DNA of 64,000 bases from the NCBI RefSeq assembly GCF_029784165.1, contig NC_073695.1, positions 158,968,646-159,032,645 of the forward strand. Direction: 5' to 3'. Source of the stretch: Wyeomyia smithii. Lineage: Eukaryota > Arthropoda > Insecta > Diptera > Culicidae. Below are positions 9,954 through 21,209 of this stretch, one piece after another. Each line of letters begins with the position of its first letter. Within the stretch, counting starts at the first letter, position 1. The notes under the pieces were generated by a model that saw only the letters and a program-made list of their open reading frames with translations, made no database searches and had not been told where the DNA came from. A program made the translations under genes and the position numbers.

Positions 9954-12589
9954 AACAATTAAAATATTAAATTGGAATGCTCGCTCATTGAAGGCCAATG
10001 AGAATGAGCTTTTTAATTTTTTAACAGTAAATAATGTGCATATTGCAATTATTACTGAAACATTTTTGAAACCTAACATAAAATTAAAATATGATCCCAA
10101 TTACGTGGTTCATAGATATGATAGGATTCAGGGTTCCGGCGGTGGAGTTGCAATTGTTATTCATCGCCGAATCAAACATCGTGCTCTTCCCCATCTTGAG
10201 ACGAAAGTTATTGAAACTTTGAGAATTGAAGTTCAAACTGAACTTGGGATTTTATTTATTGCCGCAGCATATTTACCATTTCAATGCACACGCGAGCTCA
10301 AAAATTATTTTAAAGGTGATTTACAAAAACTCACCAGAAATCGTTCGAAATTTTTCATAATCGGCGATTTTAACATCGTTCATGGAATAATTCTCAAAGT
10401 AATTCCAATGGCAAAATTTTATTCAATGATTGTTCTTCAGGATACTATTCTATTTTGTCTCCGAATAGTCCTACATGCTTTTCTTCTGTAAGAAACCCTT
10501 CAACAATTGATTTGGTGCTAACAGATCAAAGTCATGTATGTAGTGATTTGATCACACATGCTGACTTTGATTCTGACCATCTTCCAATAACTTTTTCTTT
10601 ATCACATGAATCAGTTTTAAACCCTATGAGCTCTGTTTTTAATTATAACAAGGCTAATTGGGAAAGATACAAAACTCATATTGAGAGAAATTTCAATAAT
10701 GAGCTTGATTTGCAAAACGAAGTGAATATTGATTCCGCTTTGGAAGCATTAAAATGTGCAATTGTTGATGCCAGGAATTATTCTGTTCCAAAGGCTCAAG
10801 TGAAATTTGATTCATCAATAATTGACGAAAATCTTCAACTTCTAATTCGTTTGAAAAATGTCCGCAGACGTCAATATCAACGTTCTCGTGACCCTGTTTT
10901 TAAAACTATTTATAAAGATTTACAGAAAGAGATTAAACATAGATTTACACTTCTGAGAAATCAAAATTTTGAGACTAAAGTTGAAAAATTGAAACCATAT
11001 TCAAAACCATTTTGGAAGCTGTCGAAGATTCTTAAGAAACCTTCAAAGCCTATTCCAGTTTTAAAAGATGGTGAACGTTTTCTTGTATCCAATGAACAAA
11101 AGGCTCAAAGACTTGCTCAGCAGTTTGAGAGTGTTCATAACTCAAATTTGAATTTTGTGAGTCCAATTGAAAATGAAGTCACACGTCAATTTGATTTAAT
11201 TTCTTCCCAGAATTTTTCACCTGCAGAAATAATTGAAACTAACTTGAATGAGATTAAATCAATTATTAAAAATTTCAAAAATATGAAAGCACCTGGTGAC
11301 GATGGAATCTTTAATATACTAATCAAACATCTCCCTGAGAGCACAATGGAATTTTTAGTGAAAATTTTCAATTGCTGCTTCAAAATTGCATATTTTCCCA
11401 AATTATGGAAAAATGCAAAAATTACTCCCATTTTAAAACCGGATAAGAACCCAGCTGAAGTTTCAAGTTATCGACCAATCAGTTTGCTTTCTTCAATAAG
11501 TAAACTGTTTGAGAGAATTATTCTTAACAGAATGATGTCACACATCAACGAAAATTCAATTTTTGCAAATGAACAGTTTGGATTTCGCCATGGGCATTCC
11601 ACAACTCATCAATTGCTCAGAGTTACTAATATGATACGAGCTAACAAATCTGAAGGTTATTCCACTGGAGCTGCTCTTTTAGACATAGAAAAAGCATTCG
11701 ACAGTGTTTGGCATAAAGGTTTGATTGCGAAATTGCAAACTTTTAATTTTCCAATTTTCCTAATCAAAATTTTAAAAAATTATCTTACTGATCGAACTCT
11801 GCAGGTTGTCTATCAGAATTCAAAATCTGATAGATTTCCTGTCAGAGCAGGTGTACCTCAAGGTTCAGTCTTGGGTCCAGTCCTGTACAACATATTCACT
11901 TCAGATCTTCCTGATTTGCCTCCAGGATGCACAAAGTCATTGTTCTGCGATGACACAAGCATTTCCGTAAAAGGAAAAAGCCTTCGTGTCATATGCAGTC
12001 GATTGCAGAAAAGTTTAGATATTTTTTCTTCCTACTTGCAAAAGTGGAAAATCTCTCCCAATGCTTCTAAAACTCAAATGATAATTTTTCCTCATAAGCC
12101 TAGGGCTTCTTTCCTCAAGCCAAACAATAATCACGTTGTCAAGATGAATGGGGTTATTTTAAGTTGGTCCGACAAGGTTAAGTACTTGGGACTAATTTAT
12201 GATAAAAAACTTATTTTCAAAGAGCACATTGAGAGTATACAAGCCAAGTGCATCAAATATACGAGATGTTTATATCCTCTTATTAACAGGAATTCTAAAC
12301 TTTGTTTAAAGAACAAACTTTTGATTTACAAACAAATTTTTAGACCAGCAATGCTTTATGCTGTACCGATCTGGTCAAGTTGCTGTTCAACAAGGAAGAA
12401 AACGCTCCAAAGGATTCAGAATAAAATTCTGAAAATGATTTTGAATTTCCTTGGTTTGGTACACTCGAATTACATAGACTTACTGGTGTTGAACCATTAG
12501 AAGCTATGTCAAATAAAATTATTAACAATTTTCGACAAAAATCGTTGCAATCCTCAATTGCTACGATAAGCTCTCTTTATAGCCAATAA
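9940..12589 (+). pseudogene. LINE ORF2: endonuclease-reverse transcriptase, frameshifted
   Basis: ORF2 would nick target DNA and reverse-transcribe the LINE RNA. The APE-type endonuclease shows NWNARSL, ITETFL, GSGGGVAIVI, GDFN (about 10363-10374) and SDHLPI (about 10576). Immediately after GDFN a small deletion shifts the frame; the rest reads from about 10390. Reverse transcriptase motifs follow: SSYRPISLLSS, LLDIEKAFDSVWH (11679-11715), GVPQGSVLGPVLYN, and FCDD (11944-11955) where most relatives have an Ala before DD. A second frameshift near 12450 truncates the frame at 12500; the original stop appears to be 12587-12589. There is no RNase H domain, as expected for Jockey. Non-functional. 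Confidence 0.9.
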
Positions 12590-12830
12590 GTTAGCAATTA
12601 AGTTAGTTGTAAGTTTACTTCCCCTTTTCTGACAAGTAGGTTTAAATCCCTACGAATGATAAGTCCTAATTGCGAAAGCAAACAAATCCTAACAATTAAA
12701 ATTACAAATTTCTAACAGTGTTGAGAAGTCACCATTTGTGATTGGACACACATACTCATTATTTACTAATATTTATCATAAATACTTAAGCTACTAACAA
12801 ATCCCCCCTTAAAAAAAAAAAAAAAAAAAA
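12590..12830 (+). other. 3' UTR and poly(A) tail of the Jockey LINE
   Basis: About 220 bp of AT-rich sequence followed by 20 consecutive A residues. The uninterrupted A run suggests a fairly recent insertion. Confidence 0.8.
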
Positions 12831-14097
12831 TCAGGTTCGATTCCCGATCGAGTCGAGGATCTTTTCGAGCTGGAAATTTTCTCGGCCCAGCACTGGGGCA
12901 CGGTGTATCGTTGTACTTATCCTACACATACAAAATGTGCCAAAAACAATATCGATAACGATTTCTCTCAACTAATTCTCTAGTTGATCGAGACCGCTAT
13001 TAGCCCCAAGGCTGAGCGTGCGATATTGTTTTTCTTTTGTTTGTTTATTACTTTTTTTGTTGTTAATCAATCATTAGATATTCTAATGAAGAAGCTACAG
13101 TTAAAATTTCAAGTCAATCGGATGTAAACTTCTTCAGTTCTACTGCTCGCCGATTTTGAAAACATGGTTTTGAGAAAAACGCGTTAAAAGTTTCAAAGTG
13201 CTATAAATCTTAAGAATCGCAATAATAAAGCCCCTAATAATTTTTTAACCTTCAGTCAGCTATCCATGTGCCGTGAAGTTGTCCTTCCTGGGCTTTATCT
13301 TCCTCTTCTTCCTTTTTTTTATCTGATCTAAGGCTACGCCTGCGCGATATCAGACATGCGACGCTCAGTGACTTTGACGCGGTTGGCGTCCGATCCCACG
13401 CAAAACACAAACTTGTCACTCTTATTTAAGTACTTTTGAGGATGAATCACAGTTAAATAGTATCAAAAAACTCAAACAAAGAACGTACACCACGAGAACG
13501 GCTGATCGACTAAACAAATGAAAATTGTGAGTAAACACGTGTTTTAGAGACGCTGTAACGGTCGAAACTTGATGCAGCGACCTCAATACTTCAAATTTGA
13601 AATACGATATCGATCATAGGTAACTTCTACTAGTTTACAAAACCTCGAAATGAAAAGCAAAAACAAGCATGGGCAAAATAAACTAAGAATGTTGTTTTGG
13701 AGCATAAAAGTTGTTCGGTAAAACTTGATTTAATCGAATTTTGTGTTTAGATCAGTACTTAGGCGATGAAGATTTTGATTCTAGGATAGTTTTAGCATGA
13801 TTTAAGCCAATAAAAAAAAATGATAAGAAATTTTTTTTTTTGTAAGCTCGCCATACAGCAGGGGGGAGTGCTTCAAGCAAATATGTCGTGAGGATTCTCA
13901 ATGAATATTGCCTCAATAAAAATTGACTTTGAAAAGAATATTTTCTATTTTAACTTTAAACAGATTTTGAAAGTGTATTCGAACTTTTTGAACACCCTGT
14001 ATTAGTACTGCAAGACAGTTCATGTTATACGGAAATTATTATTTACTTTTGAAATTGAAAATAAAATTTAATGGATACCTTTTTACGTTTCAATACA

Positions 14098-14203
14098 AGG
14101 GTATCGTACGTCCTCGGCAGTGATGTTTTTCAGCAGAATTTTGCACAAGACTACTGTAGAAAACCTGCCGAAGAAAACCACTGCCGAAGACGATCGATAC
14201 CCT
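14098..14203. mobile_element. 106-bp MITE-like inverted repeat
   Basis: The ends are AGGGTATCG and CGATACCCT, with the longer arms sharing CGGCAGTG and TTTTC segments inside. It sits in the intron or 3' flank just downstream of the last visible DRC1 exon (minus strand). No convincing target duplication was seen. Confidence 0.65.
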
Positions 14204-14221
14204 AGTTTGTAATTTACTAAC

Positions 14222-15232
14222 CTTGAAATGTACTTCATTTTGCTCCGCGTCAAATAAATTTGGATCTCTGAAATATTCACAATTTCTTGTACAGCTGGAA
14301 CTCGTCACATATTTCAATTTTTGTTTCAGTTTCTGCACATCGTCCCAATTTGAAACTCCCAGTGCATTTAGTATGGTATCTATGCGTACCAAATGCTTTT
14401 TATCCTGAGTATATTGTTCAGATATGTTTATTGCATTATTGTCAGCAAGGAATCCAGCCTGCCTTATTATAGTTTGCAAAGTATCCCATATTTCTTTGAT
14501 TTCATTTGTACTTTCAAGTCTACTTACGGGGCTTGGGCCTAAAATATTTGTTGAAAGCCGGTTATTATATTGAATGCATAACGTATTGTCATACCACATG
14601 ACAACTGATCTCCATCCAATACTATATCTGTTTTATGAAGTATTTTCTGTATTCGATCATCCTTCATAGGCGGAGTTTGCCATTTTAGTCCTAAATGTTT
14701 TTCTACGAGCTCTTCGTCAATTTTCAAAACGTCGTTTAACATGGTAATACACTCGTTTTTATGCATTTGCCAAACGTGGTGATACTGAAATTTTTTAGTA
14801 TTTGAGAATTCCAGATAAAAAAAATAATAACCTTACATTTTTATCATTCATTTCTGAAAATGCATTTACTTTGGAGTTAATATGGTTTATATTAGTTTGC
14901 AATGCGATAATATCGGATGTAATTTTTTCGACCTCCATCAAGCAAATCATCTGAACATCTTTAATTTTTTTCCGCAGATGAAAAATCGTTTCGTTTAGTT
15001 TGGTCAAGCGACGTTTTTGAGCATTACGAACCAAAAGGTTTTCATCTTCTCGTTTCTTCAATACTTGAAAATTGTAGTCCAATTTTTCTGAGTTGAGAGT
15101 GGTTTTCGTTTTAACTTTTTGTAGTTCAATTTCTAGGACTTGATTGTCCTGCTCTAATCTGATACGCGTTGCTCTCGCTACTTCAATTTGTTCTTGTTCA
15201 ACCCTATCAATTTCATTTCGATAAAATTCCAG
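14222..15232 (-). CDS. DRC1: Dynein regulatory complex subunit 1 (partial, three exons)
   Basis: The nexin-dynein regulatory complex subunit DRC1 (CCDC164) is a coiled-coil scaffold of motile axonemes. Three minus-strand exons join in frame: 15232-14837, 14784-14595 and 14538-14222. The introns are 52 and 56 bp, both GT-AG. Exon 1 of these carries KLDYNFQVLKKREDEN, the hallmark of the NYD-SP28 coiled coil. The second has the VWQMHKNE...HLGLKW segment matching the conserved IW-MNEEE...LGLPW motif. The third carries the C-terminal region with ALGVSNWDDVQKL. The first exon is preceded by an acceptor (TTTTAG at 15233-15238) and the last ends at a donor (AAG|GTTAGT), so exons at both ends lie elsewhere. 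No disabling change is seen in the visible exons. In dipterans a DRC1 gene is expected to be used mainly in sperm flagella and ciliated sensory cells. Confidence 0.87.
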
Positions 15233-15309
15233 CTAAAATATGGTCAATAAAGTATTTGAGTTTCTCTAAATCGTGTTGGCGGTATTCGGTTTTGTTCTTG
15301 TGAGATAAG

Positions 15310-15562
15310 GTCCTTGCAGCGATTGTATCCTTTGATGGCTAATTAATCTACTTAAATGAAGGACTCTATCTCTGTCTTACAGTGGAATTGTAGAAGTATT
15401 TTACCAAAAATTGATTCATTTAATGTTTTGATAAATAAAAACAAATGCGATGCATTTTCCCTTTGTGAAACTTGGCTAACTTCGAATATTGATCTCAACT
15501 TCCATGATTTTAATATTACTCGCCTTGATCGAAACACCCCATATGGAGGAGTACTTCTAGAG
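15310..15562 (+). pseudogene. Fragment of an I-superfamily LINE (ORF1 end / ORF2 start)
   Basis: It covers the last codons of ORF1 and the beginning of the endonuclease (VLQWNCRSILPKIDSF, then CDAFSLCETWL and GGVLL). It closely matches the same region of the LINE at 52107-57863 (53850-54090) and lacks the stop found there. Truncated at both ends. It lies in the intron upstream of the first visible DRC1 exon. Confidence 0.85.
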
Positions 15563-15579
15563 ACAAATCGCGTCAAATG

Positions 15580-16553
15580 ATCTGGAAATACGCGGAAATT
15601 TCATCGACCATTTTTGATTAGAATGAAACATTGCACGCGTATTTGGCTTAGCAAACTGAGCATTTTTCACAGATGGAGAGATTTTTTACCCCCATGAGTT
15701 ATATTCTGAAAGGGCGTATGCCTTTTGGCATAGGTTTTATTCGAAGCATTATAGAAACCATTGGTTGTATAGAAAAACTGTCTGAGAATGAATTGTAGGG
15801 AATTAAAAATGCATCATAAAAAACATATACACTGCACAAAAAAAATTACTGACCAAAAAAATTATAAATAAACATTAAATTTCAATATAAAAAAAAAACG
15901 AGTTGAATTTTTTTCATTTTTTTTAAAGAAACTTGATGGTAATACGCAACTTTAAAAAAAGTCCAGGATGGAGAAATGAAAAATATTTTTTTTATGGTAG
16001 ATTGATTTTTTTATAAAAATTCTAATTCAAACATTTTTCAAAAAAAAATTATCCTGATGATTTCAATTGATGCAGAAAGTCATTTTAAATCAAAAAGCTC
16101 TTGGTAGTTAACATTCTAAAGGCATTTATTTTCGAATTATTTCTAATTTAAGCTCGAAAAATTATTAATATTTAGGAAAATACACGTTTTTCTTAAATTG
16201 TCCGTGGTGCTCCAGCAAAAAAACATACGTTCATTGGAATGCTTGATCAAAAATATACAATTCATTCTTTGGCAACAAGACGAATGGGCGAACGGTTCTC
16301 AAGAAAAGAGTTCTAAGACATCACATACTATAACAACTTCATCACCTTTCAAATTATTTTTTGCTTCTCCCATTTAAGTCGACTGTTGAGTTATTATGTG
16401 ATCATGGGTTATCAGCATTTCCAATTTTTCACAAAAATAAGATACAAATTCATCAATTGGTTACTCAAGTGTCTCTATATTACATCGATCTGTTGCAATC
16501 CACTGTTCGAAAGGTATTTCTCTCACACAACGTTCCTCAAGTTTTTTGAAAAA
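15580..16553. other. Unannotated AT-rich stretch
   Basis: Nothing recognised on either strand. It may be part of a long DRC1 intron; there are several A/T homopolymer runs and no credible frame. Confidence 0.5.
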
Positions 16554-18416
16554 ACCTAAATTAATCCGCCTAGCGGTCAGACTCGGCCTTTCTCATTCAA
16601 ACTTATTATTTGTAAAAATAGATTTACATGAATGCTTAAATCCAATAAATGTTTATCCACTCTTTGGGTTCCAAAATATTGATGTTGTAATTAAAGTATA
16701 AAATATGAAATTTGACGTAATGTTAGTACTTAAGAAATAGCGAAATAAATGCAATGACTCTTAATTTCGAACAATTTAATCACGAGCGAGTGTTGAATAG
16801 TCTTTAAATTTCTTTTTTTTTCTAAAACTTTTAAACAGTAAGTTTGAGAGATGACTCATTTGTATGACACTAGTTATGTTCAAATAAGTCGTGTAATACT
16901 TGAGATAATAGACTTTCGTTGTTTTACAAATTAAAACATAACGCTTGCTTAAGTTTGATTACAATCAAATAAAAAGGTAACGTATGGGGCAGCCAAACTT
17001 TGAAACCACGTGTTCAATCATAATTCATCAGTTAACCCTTAACTAGCCCGTTCATCTGATATCAATATTGTTCAAATCGGTTTTGTAGTTTGAGAAATAT
17101 GAGTGAGTCCAAGTAAGTTGTCTTGGAATATGTTTCTTTTAATAGCTGGATTTCACATTTTCAAACATAACAGGCAAAGTAATAACCCGTTTGTAGAAAA
17201 AATCAATAGGGTTTTATGAGGCAACAAGACCATTCATATGACACTAATTTTATAAAAATCGGGCCAGCAATCTCTGAGAAACATGAGTGAGATTAAATAG
17301 TCTCCAGAACACGCTTCTTTCCATAACTTCTGAACCACATGTTCAATCTTCATAAAATTTAAAAGTTAAGGGTTTTTAAGGTAGCCCGTTCATTTGAAAC
17401 TAATTTTAATCAAATCAGATGTGTGGTTTCTGAGATATTGATGTTTCGTGATTTTTACACTTTGTTACATAACCTCTAAACTAGAAATCAGATTACAACA
17501 AAATTCAATAGGGTCTTATATGGCAACTAGACCTTTCATTTGCAATCAATTTCATTGAAATCTGTTCGGTCAGACCATCTCTGAGAATAGTGAGTGCGAA
17601 AAAAGGTGCACATACACACGTACACACCCACACACAAACATATACACCTATACATGCTTATATGCAGAAAATGCTCGATTCGTCTAACTGAGTCGAGTAG
17701 TATATGACATTCAGCCATTTGGATCACTTTTCTACCTTTTAATTAGCCAGTGATCGTTAGGAGGAAGTCAATATGTTTACTTTCATTATGTGATTTCACA
17801 TTTTCATGAACAACTGACAAAGTTACAATCCGATTACAATTTAATTCAATAGCAACCTATGGGGCAACTAGACCTTTCATTTGACACTAATTTTGTGAAA
17901 ATCGGTTTAGCCATCTCTGAGAGAAATGAGTGAATTTAAACAACCTCAGGATAACTTTTCTTTACGTAACTTTTGAACCATATGTTCAATCATTACGAAA
18001 TTCAAAACTTAAGGGTTCTGGAGACAGCCCGATCATTTGAAACCAATTTTATTAAAATCGGTTGTGTGGTTTCTGAGATATTGATGTTTCGTGATTTTTA
18101 CATTTTGATACATAACCTCTAAACTAAAAATCCGATTACAATGAAATTCAATAACAACCTATGGCGCAACTAGACCTATCATTTGCAATTAATTTCATGA
18201 AAATCGGTCCAGCCATCTCTAAGAAAAGTGAGTGAGAAAAAAAAAGTTGCACATACATACACACACACACATACACACATACACACATACATACATACAT
18301 ACAGAAAATGCTCAGTTCATCGAAAGGGGTCGAGTGGTATATGACATTCGGCCATTGGGACCACTTTTATACCTTTGGTTTTTCCAGTGATTGCTATACC
18401 TTTCTAGGAGAAAGGC
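16554..18416 (-). repeat. E-family repeat, copy E5 (reversed, internally duplicated)
   Basis: On the minus strand it starts at the CCTTTCT-AGG-AGAAAGG hairpin (18400-18415) and ends at AATTTAGG (16555). It contains two head regions with the CA/TG microsatellite (near 17610 and 18250), implying an internal duplication. It carries several ~200-bp modules with the TTCTCAGAGATGGCTG-type motif and the terminal module. It lacks the GGGAGGGG modules. Confidence 0.75.
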
Positions 18417-18614
18417 AAAACTGTTTTCAAAATCTAAACGGCTTGGGCACTGTTTACATTTTCGAAGATAACAATATTTGGATCGTGTAGTTGAGCTACA
18501 TAATAGTTGTTCAAAGTAAAATTAAGAAGTATTTTGGAATAATTATTTCTTTAGACTGTGTATCATCAATTCAGTATTCTCGTGATCAGCACAAACACAA
18601 ATATTATGAGATCT
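18417..18614. other. Short unannotated gap
   Basis: About 200 bp between E5 and the family-X fragment; nothing recognised. Confidence 0.4.
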
Positions 18615-19136
18615 TCAGCTTCCAAGTAATTTACAATGCTCAGGTTTCAAAGCTCTAAAAGAAGTCAACCCAATATCAGTTTTGCTGATATCTTTAAAAT
18701 AAACATAAGCCTCACGAATTGAATTCATTGAGAGTCGCTTTTGCACATGCTGTCGCATACCATCTTTTCTCACTGAAACGTAGTCCCTTTGGCCTGGCAT
18801 GGCTCTACTGACCTGGTCACTGTCTTAAACTGCAATACCTCGTTTTTTACTTCCAGGGGCAATCCATGTCCAAGCCTCATATCAGGATAAGCCAATATTC
18901 CACTAACCTCTGATATGCACCGAGCCTGTTTCACAATGTATTCCGTTGTTTCAAACTATTCTGTTATCGTTTGTTGGTTTTAAGATTTCGGTAGAACCGA
19001 AGATATTCTTACTTTATCTTCCCTCAAGCATTCGGGCGCAGTAAATTTTTGTTTTAACTGTAAAATCATCTCGTCGAAGTCTCTCGCTTTACGTTTCAAT
19101 AAATCCAGGTCATCTTCAGCACCGAAAATGTTTTTT
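18615..19136 (-). pseudogene. Family-X protein remnant (unknown function)
   Basis: Minus-strand frames together resemble a multi-copy protein family I remember from arthropod and cnidarian genomes. Segments seen are FGAEDDLDLLKRKARDF (about 19125-19075), TTEYIVKQARCISEVSGIL (about 18950-18895), LPLEVKNEVLQF, then MPGQRDYVSVRKDG (18800-18759), QKRL and ALKPEHC. In that family the last motif is normally followed by a Cys-rich GTHSVCVC-like region, which is replaced here by a stop. Frames must be changed twice, so it is broken. Function is unknown to me; it could be transposon-encoded or a retro-copied host gene. The N-terminal two thirds recur at 23782-24110. Confidence 0.5.
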
Positions 19137-19230
19137 GCCTTTCTCCTAGAAAGGTATAGCAATCACTTGCAAAACCAAATAGCATATATCACTCGACTCA
19201 GCTCGACGAGCTGAGCATTTTCTGTATGTA

Positions 19231-19266
<36 letters not shown>

Positions 19267-21204
19267 CAGATTTTTATTCTCACTCACTTTTCTCAGAGAT
19301 GGCTGGACCGATATTCATGAAATTTATTGCAAATTAAAGGTCTTGTTGTCCCACAAGATCCTAATCAATTTCATTGTAATCGAATTTTTAGTTTAGAGGT
19401 TATGGTTCAAAATGTAAAAATCATGAAACATCATTATCTCAAAAACTACACAACCGATTTGAACAAAATTAATTTCAAATGAACGAACTACCTGAAATAC
19501 CCTAAGCTTTTGAGTTTCATAATAATTGAACTTGTGGTTCAAAAGTTATAACAAGAAACGTGTTTTGAAGACTACTTAATCTCACTCATGTTTCTCAGAG
19601 ATGGCTGGCCCGATTTTCATAAAATCAGTGTCAAATGGAAGGTCTAGTTGCCCCATAAAACCCTATTGATTTGTTTTTTAATCAGACTATTACTTTTCCT
19701 GTTATGTTCAAAAATGTGAAATCCAGCTATGAAAAGGAACATATTCCGAAGACTACTTGAACTCACTCACTTTTCTCAGTGATGGCTGACCCGATTTCTA
19801 CAAAATTAGTGTCAACTAATAAGTTTAGCTGCCTCGTAACACCCTATTGAATTTTAATGTAATCGGACTGTAACTTCGTCTGTAATGTACCGAAATGTGA
19901 AAATCACGAAACTTCATTATCTCAGAAACTACACAACAGATTTGATCAATAATAATATCAGATGAGCGGGCTAGCTAAGGGTTAACTGATGAATTATGAT
20001 TGAACACGTAGTTTCAAAGTTTGGCTGCCCTATACGTTCCCATTTCATTTGATTATAATTGAACTGAAGCCATCGTTATGTATTAAATTGTTAATAAAAC
20101 AACGAAAGTCTTTTATTTCAAAGATTACATGACTAATTTGAACATAACTAGTGTCATATGAACAAGTCATCTCTCAAACTTACAAATGACAAACTTCATA
20201 ACAATTTGATATGTGGCTCAACAGTTATGGAAAGAAAAGAAATTCAAAGGCTATTCAAATCTATACTTGCTTTGATTGATATATGTGGTCTCAAAATGGT
20301 GTCAAGGGTCAATGTTTGGTTTCTATGCATCATCTCGATTACGGAAATATCCATGTTGAGTATTATTTGGTCATTTTCGACTGTTTCCTAGAAGTTTCCA
20401 TTTAGCGATTCAAAATGGTGCCTGAGGTCAATTGTTAGCTCATTGCATCATTCTGGTTCCAGAGATACTCATATTGGATGCTATTTGGTTATTTTAGGCT
20501 GTTTTTCACAAACCGGAAGTCGCCATCTTGGATTTCAAAACGGTATTTAAAATAATTTCTGGCCTCTGAGCGTCATTCTGGTTGAAGAAACACCCATATT
20601 GGGTGTAATTCGATCATTTTCCGCTGTTTCCCAGGAACCGGAAGTCGCCAACCTAGAATCCAAAATGGGAACTGTGGTCGATTGCAGCAGATGTGTATCA
20701 TTTGTTACCACTAAAAACATTCACCTGCCAAATATGGTTCCATTTAGTTGATTAGTTCGTGAGATGTGCAGAAATTTGTGCAGACACATGTGGGCGTCGA
20801 ACCATTATGGACATATTTATTACCCTTTAAAACATCCACATGCCAAATTCGGTTTCATTTGCTTGGTTTGTTCTTGAGTTGTGCAGAAATGTATGTTTCA
20901 TTTGTATTGGACCCCTCCTTTCCAGAAGAGGGAGGGGTCTCAAACTATCATAGGAACCGGGACCAAAAACCCCTACATACAAATTTTCACGTCGATCGGT
21001 TCGGTAGTTTTCGAGCCTATATGGATCAAACAGACTGACAGACCGGACTAAATTTTTTTTTATGTATAGATTACAACATCAATATTTAAGAACCTAAAGA
21101 GTGAATATACATTTATTGGATTGAAGCGTTCATGTAAATCTATTTTTACAAATAAAAGTTTGAATGAGAAAGGCTGGGTCTGACCGCTAGGTGGATTATT
21201 TAGG
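19137..21204 (+). repeat. E-family repeat, copy E1
   Basis: It starts GCCTTTCTCCTAGAAAGG (a hairpin) and ends TTTAGG. Modules in order: TG microsatellite head with CGACGAGCTGAGC palindrome (19205-19255); four or so ~200-bp modules with TTCTCAGAGATGGCTG (19300-20000); ~105-bp modules with CATATTGG and CCGGAAGTCGCCATCTT (20270-20670); ~160-bp modules with TTTCCAGAAGAGGGAGGGG (20700-20960); terminal module with GGTCTGACCGCTAGGTGG (21178-21195). No coding potential seen. T-runs flank both ends. Confidence 0.8.
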
Positions 21205-21209
21205 TTTTT

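Larger units (their letters stand above)
8431..12830 (+). mobile_element. Jockey-clade LINE, Juan-like, near full length
   Basis: A 4.4-kb non-LTR element: 5' end at 8431, ORF1, ORF2 and a 20-A tail (12811-12830). It is flanked by a perfect 16-bp duplication ATCAGGTTCGATTCCC (8415-8430, and 12830-12845 sharing one A with the tail). The duplicated target is the B box of a SINE. ORF1 zinc knuckles and a Jockey-type ORF2 support the clade; 'Juan-like' rests on remembered resemblance. ORF2 has two frameshifts, so the copy is dead but young. Confidence 0.85.
8345..13030 (+). mobile_element. tRNA-derived SINE, split by the LINE at 8431-12830
   Basis: The head (about 8350-8430) contains a tRNA-like A-box region (TGGTTAGCGATG) and a good B box (GGTTCGATTCC at 8419-8429), which would form an internal Pol III promoter. 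The SINE body continues after the LINE at 12846-13030 with GATCGAGTCGAGG and a pyrimidine-rich tail. The outer ends are approximate; no clean target duplication was found. Confidence 0.7.
8073..13719. repeat. Repeat A, tandem unit 2 (split by SINE and LINE)
   Basis: The same unit as 6255-8072. It is left at about 8325 and resumed at about 13036, where a SINE carrying a LINE was inserted. Net length is about 0.94 kb. The far end matches the end of unit 1 to the GTTGTTCGG motif at 13710-13719. Beyond it, 13720-14097 holds nothing recognisable apart from a run of T/A. Confidence 0.8.

Noticed and set aside
20158..20391. 77-aa frame, repeated at 28757 and partly at 22612, 44829 and 62142
   Set aside because: It recurs only because E elements are repeated; it spans module boundaries, its length varies and no domain is visible.
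19137..21204. E family as a Helitron
   Set aside because: There is a terminal hairpin, but no consistent 5' TC and 3' CTRR ends at conserved positions, and T/A runs flank both sides.
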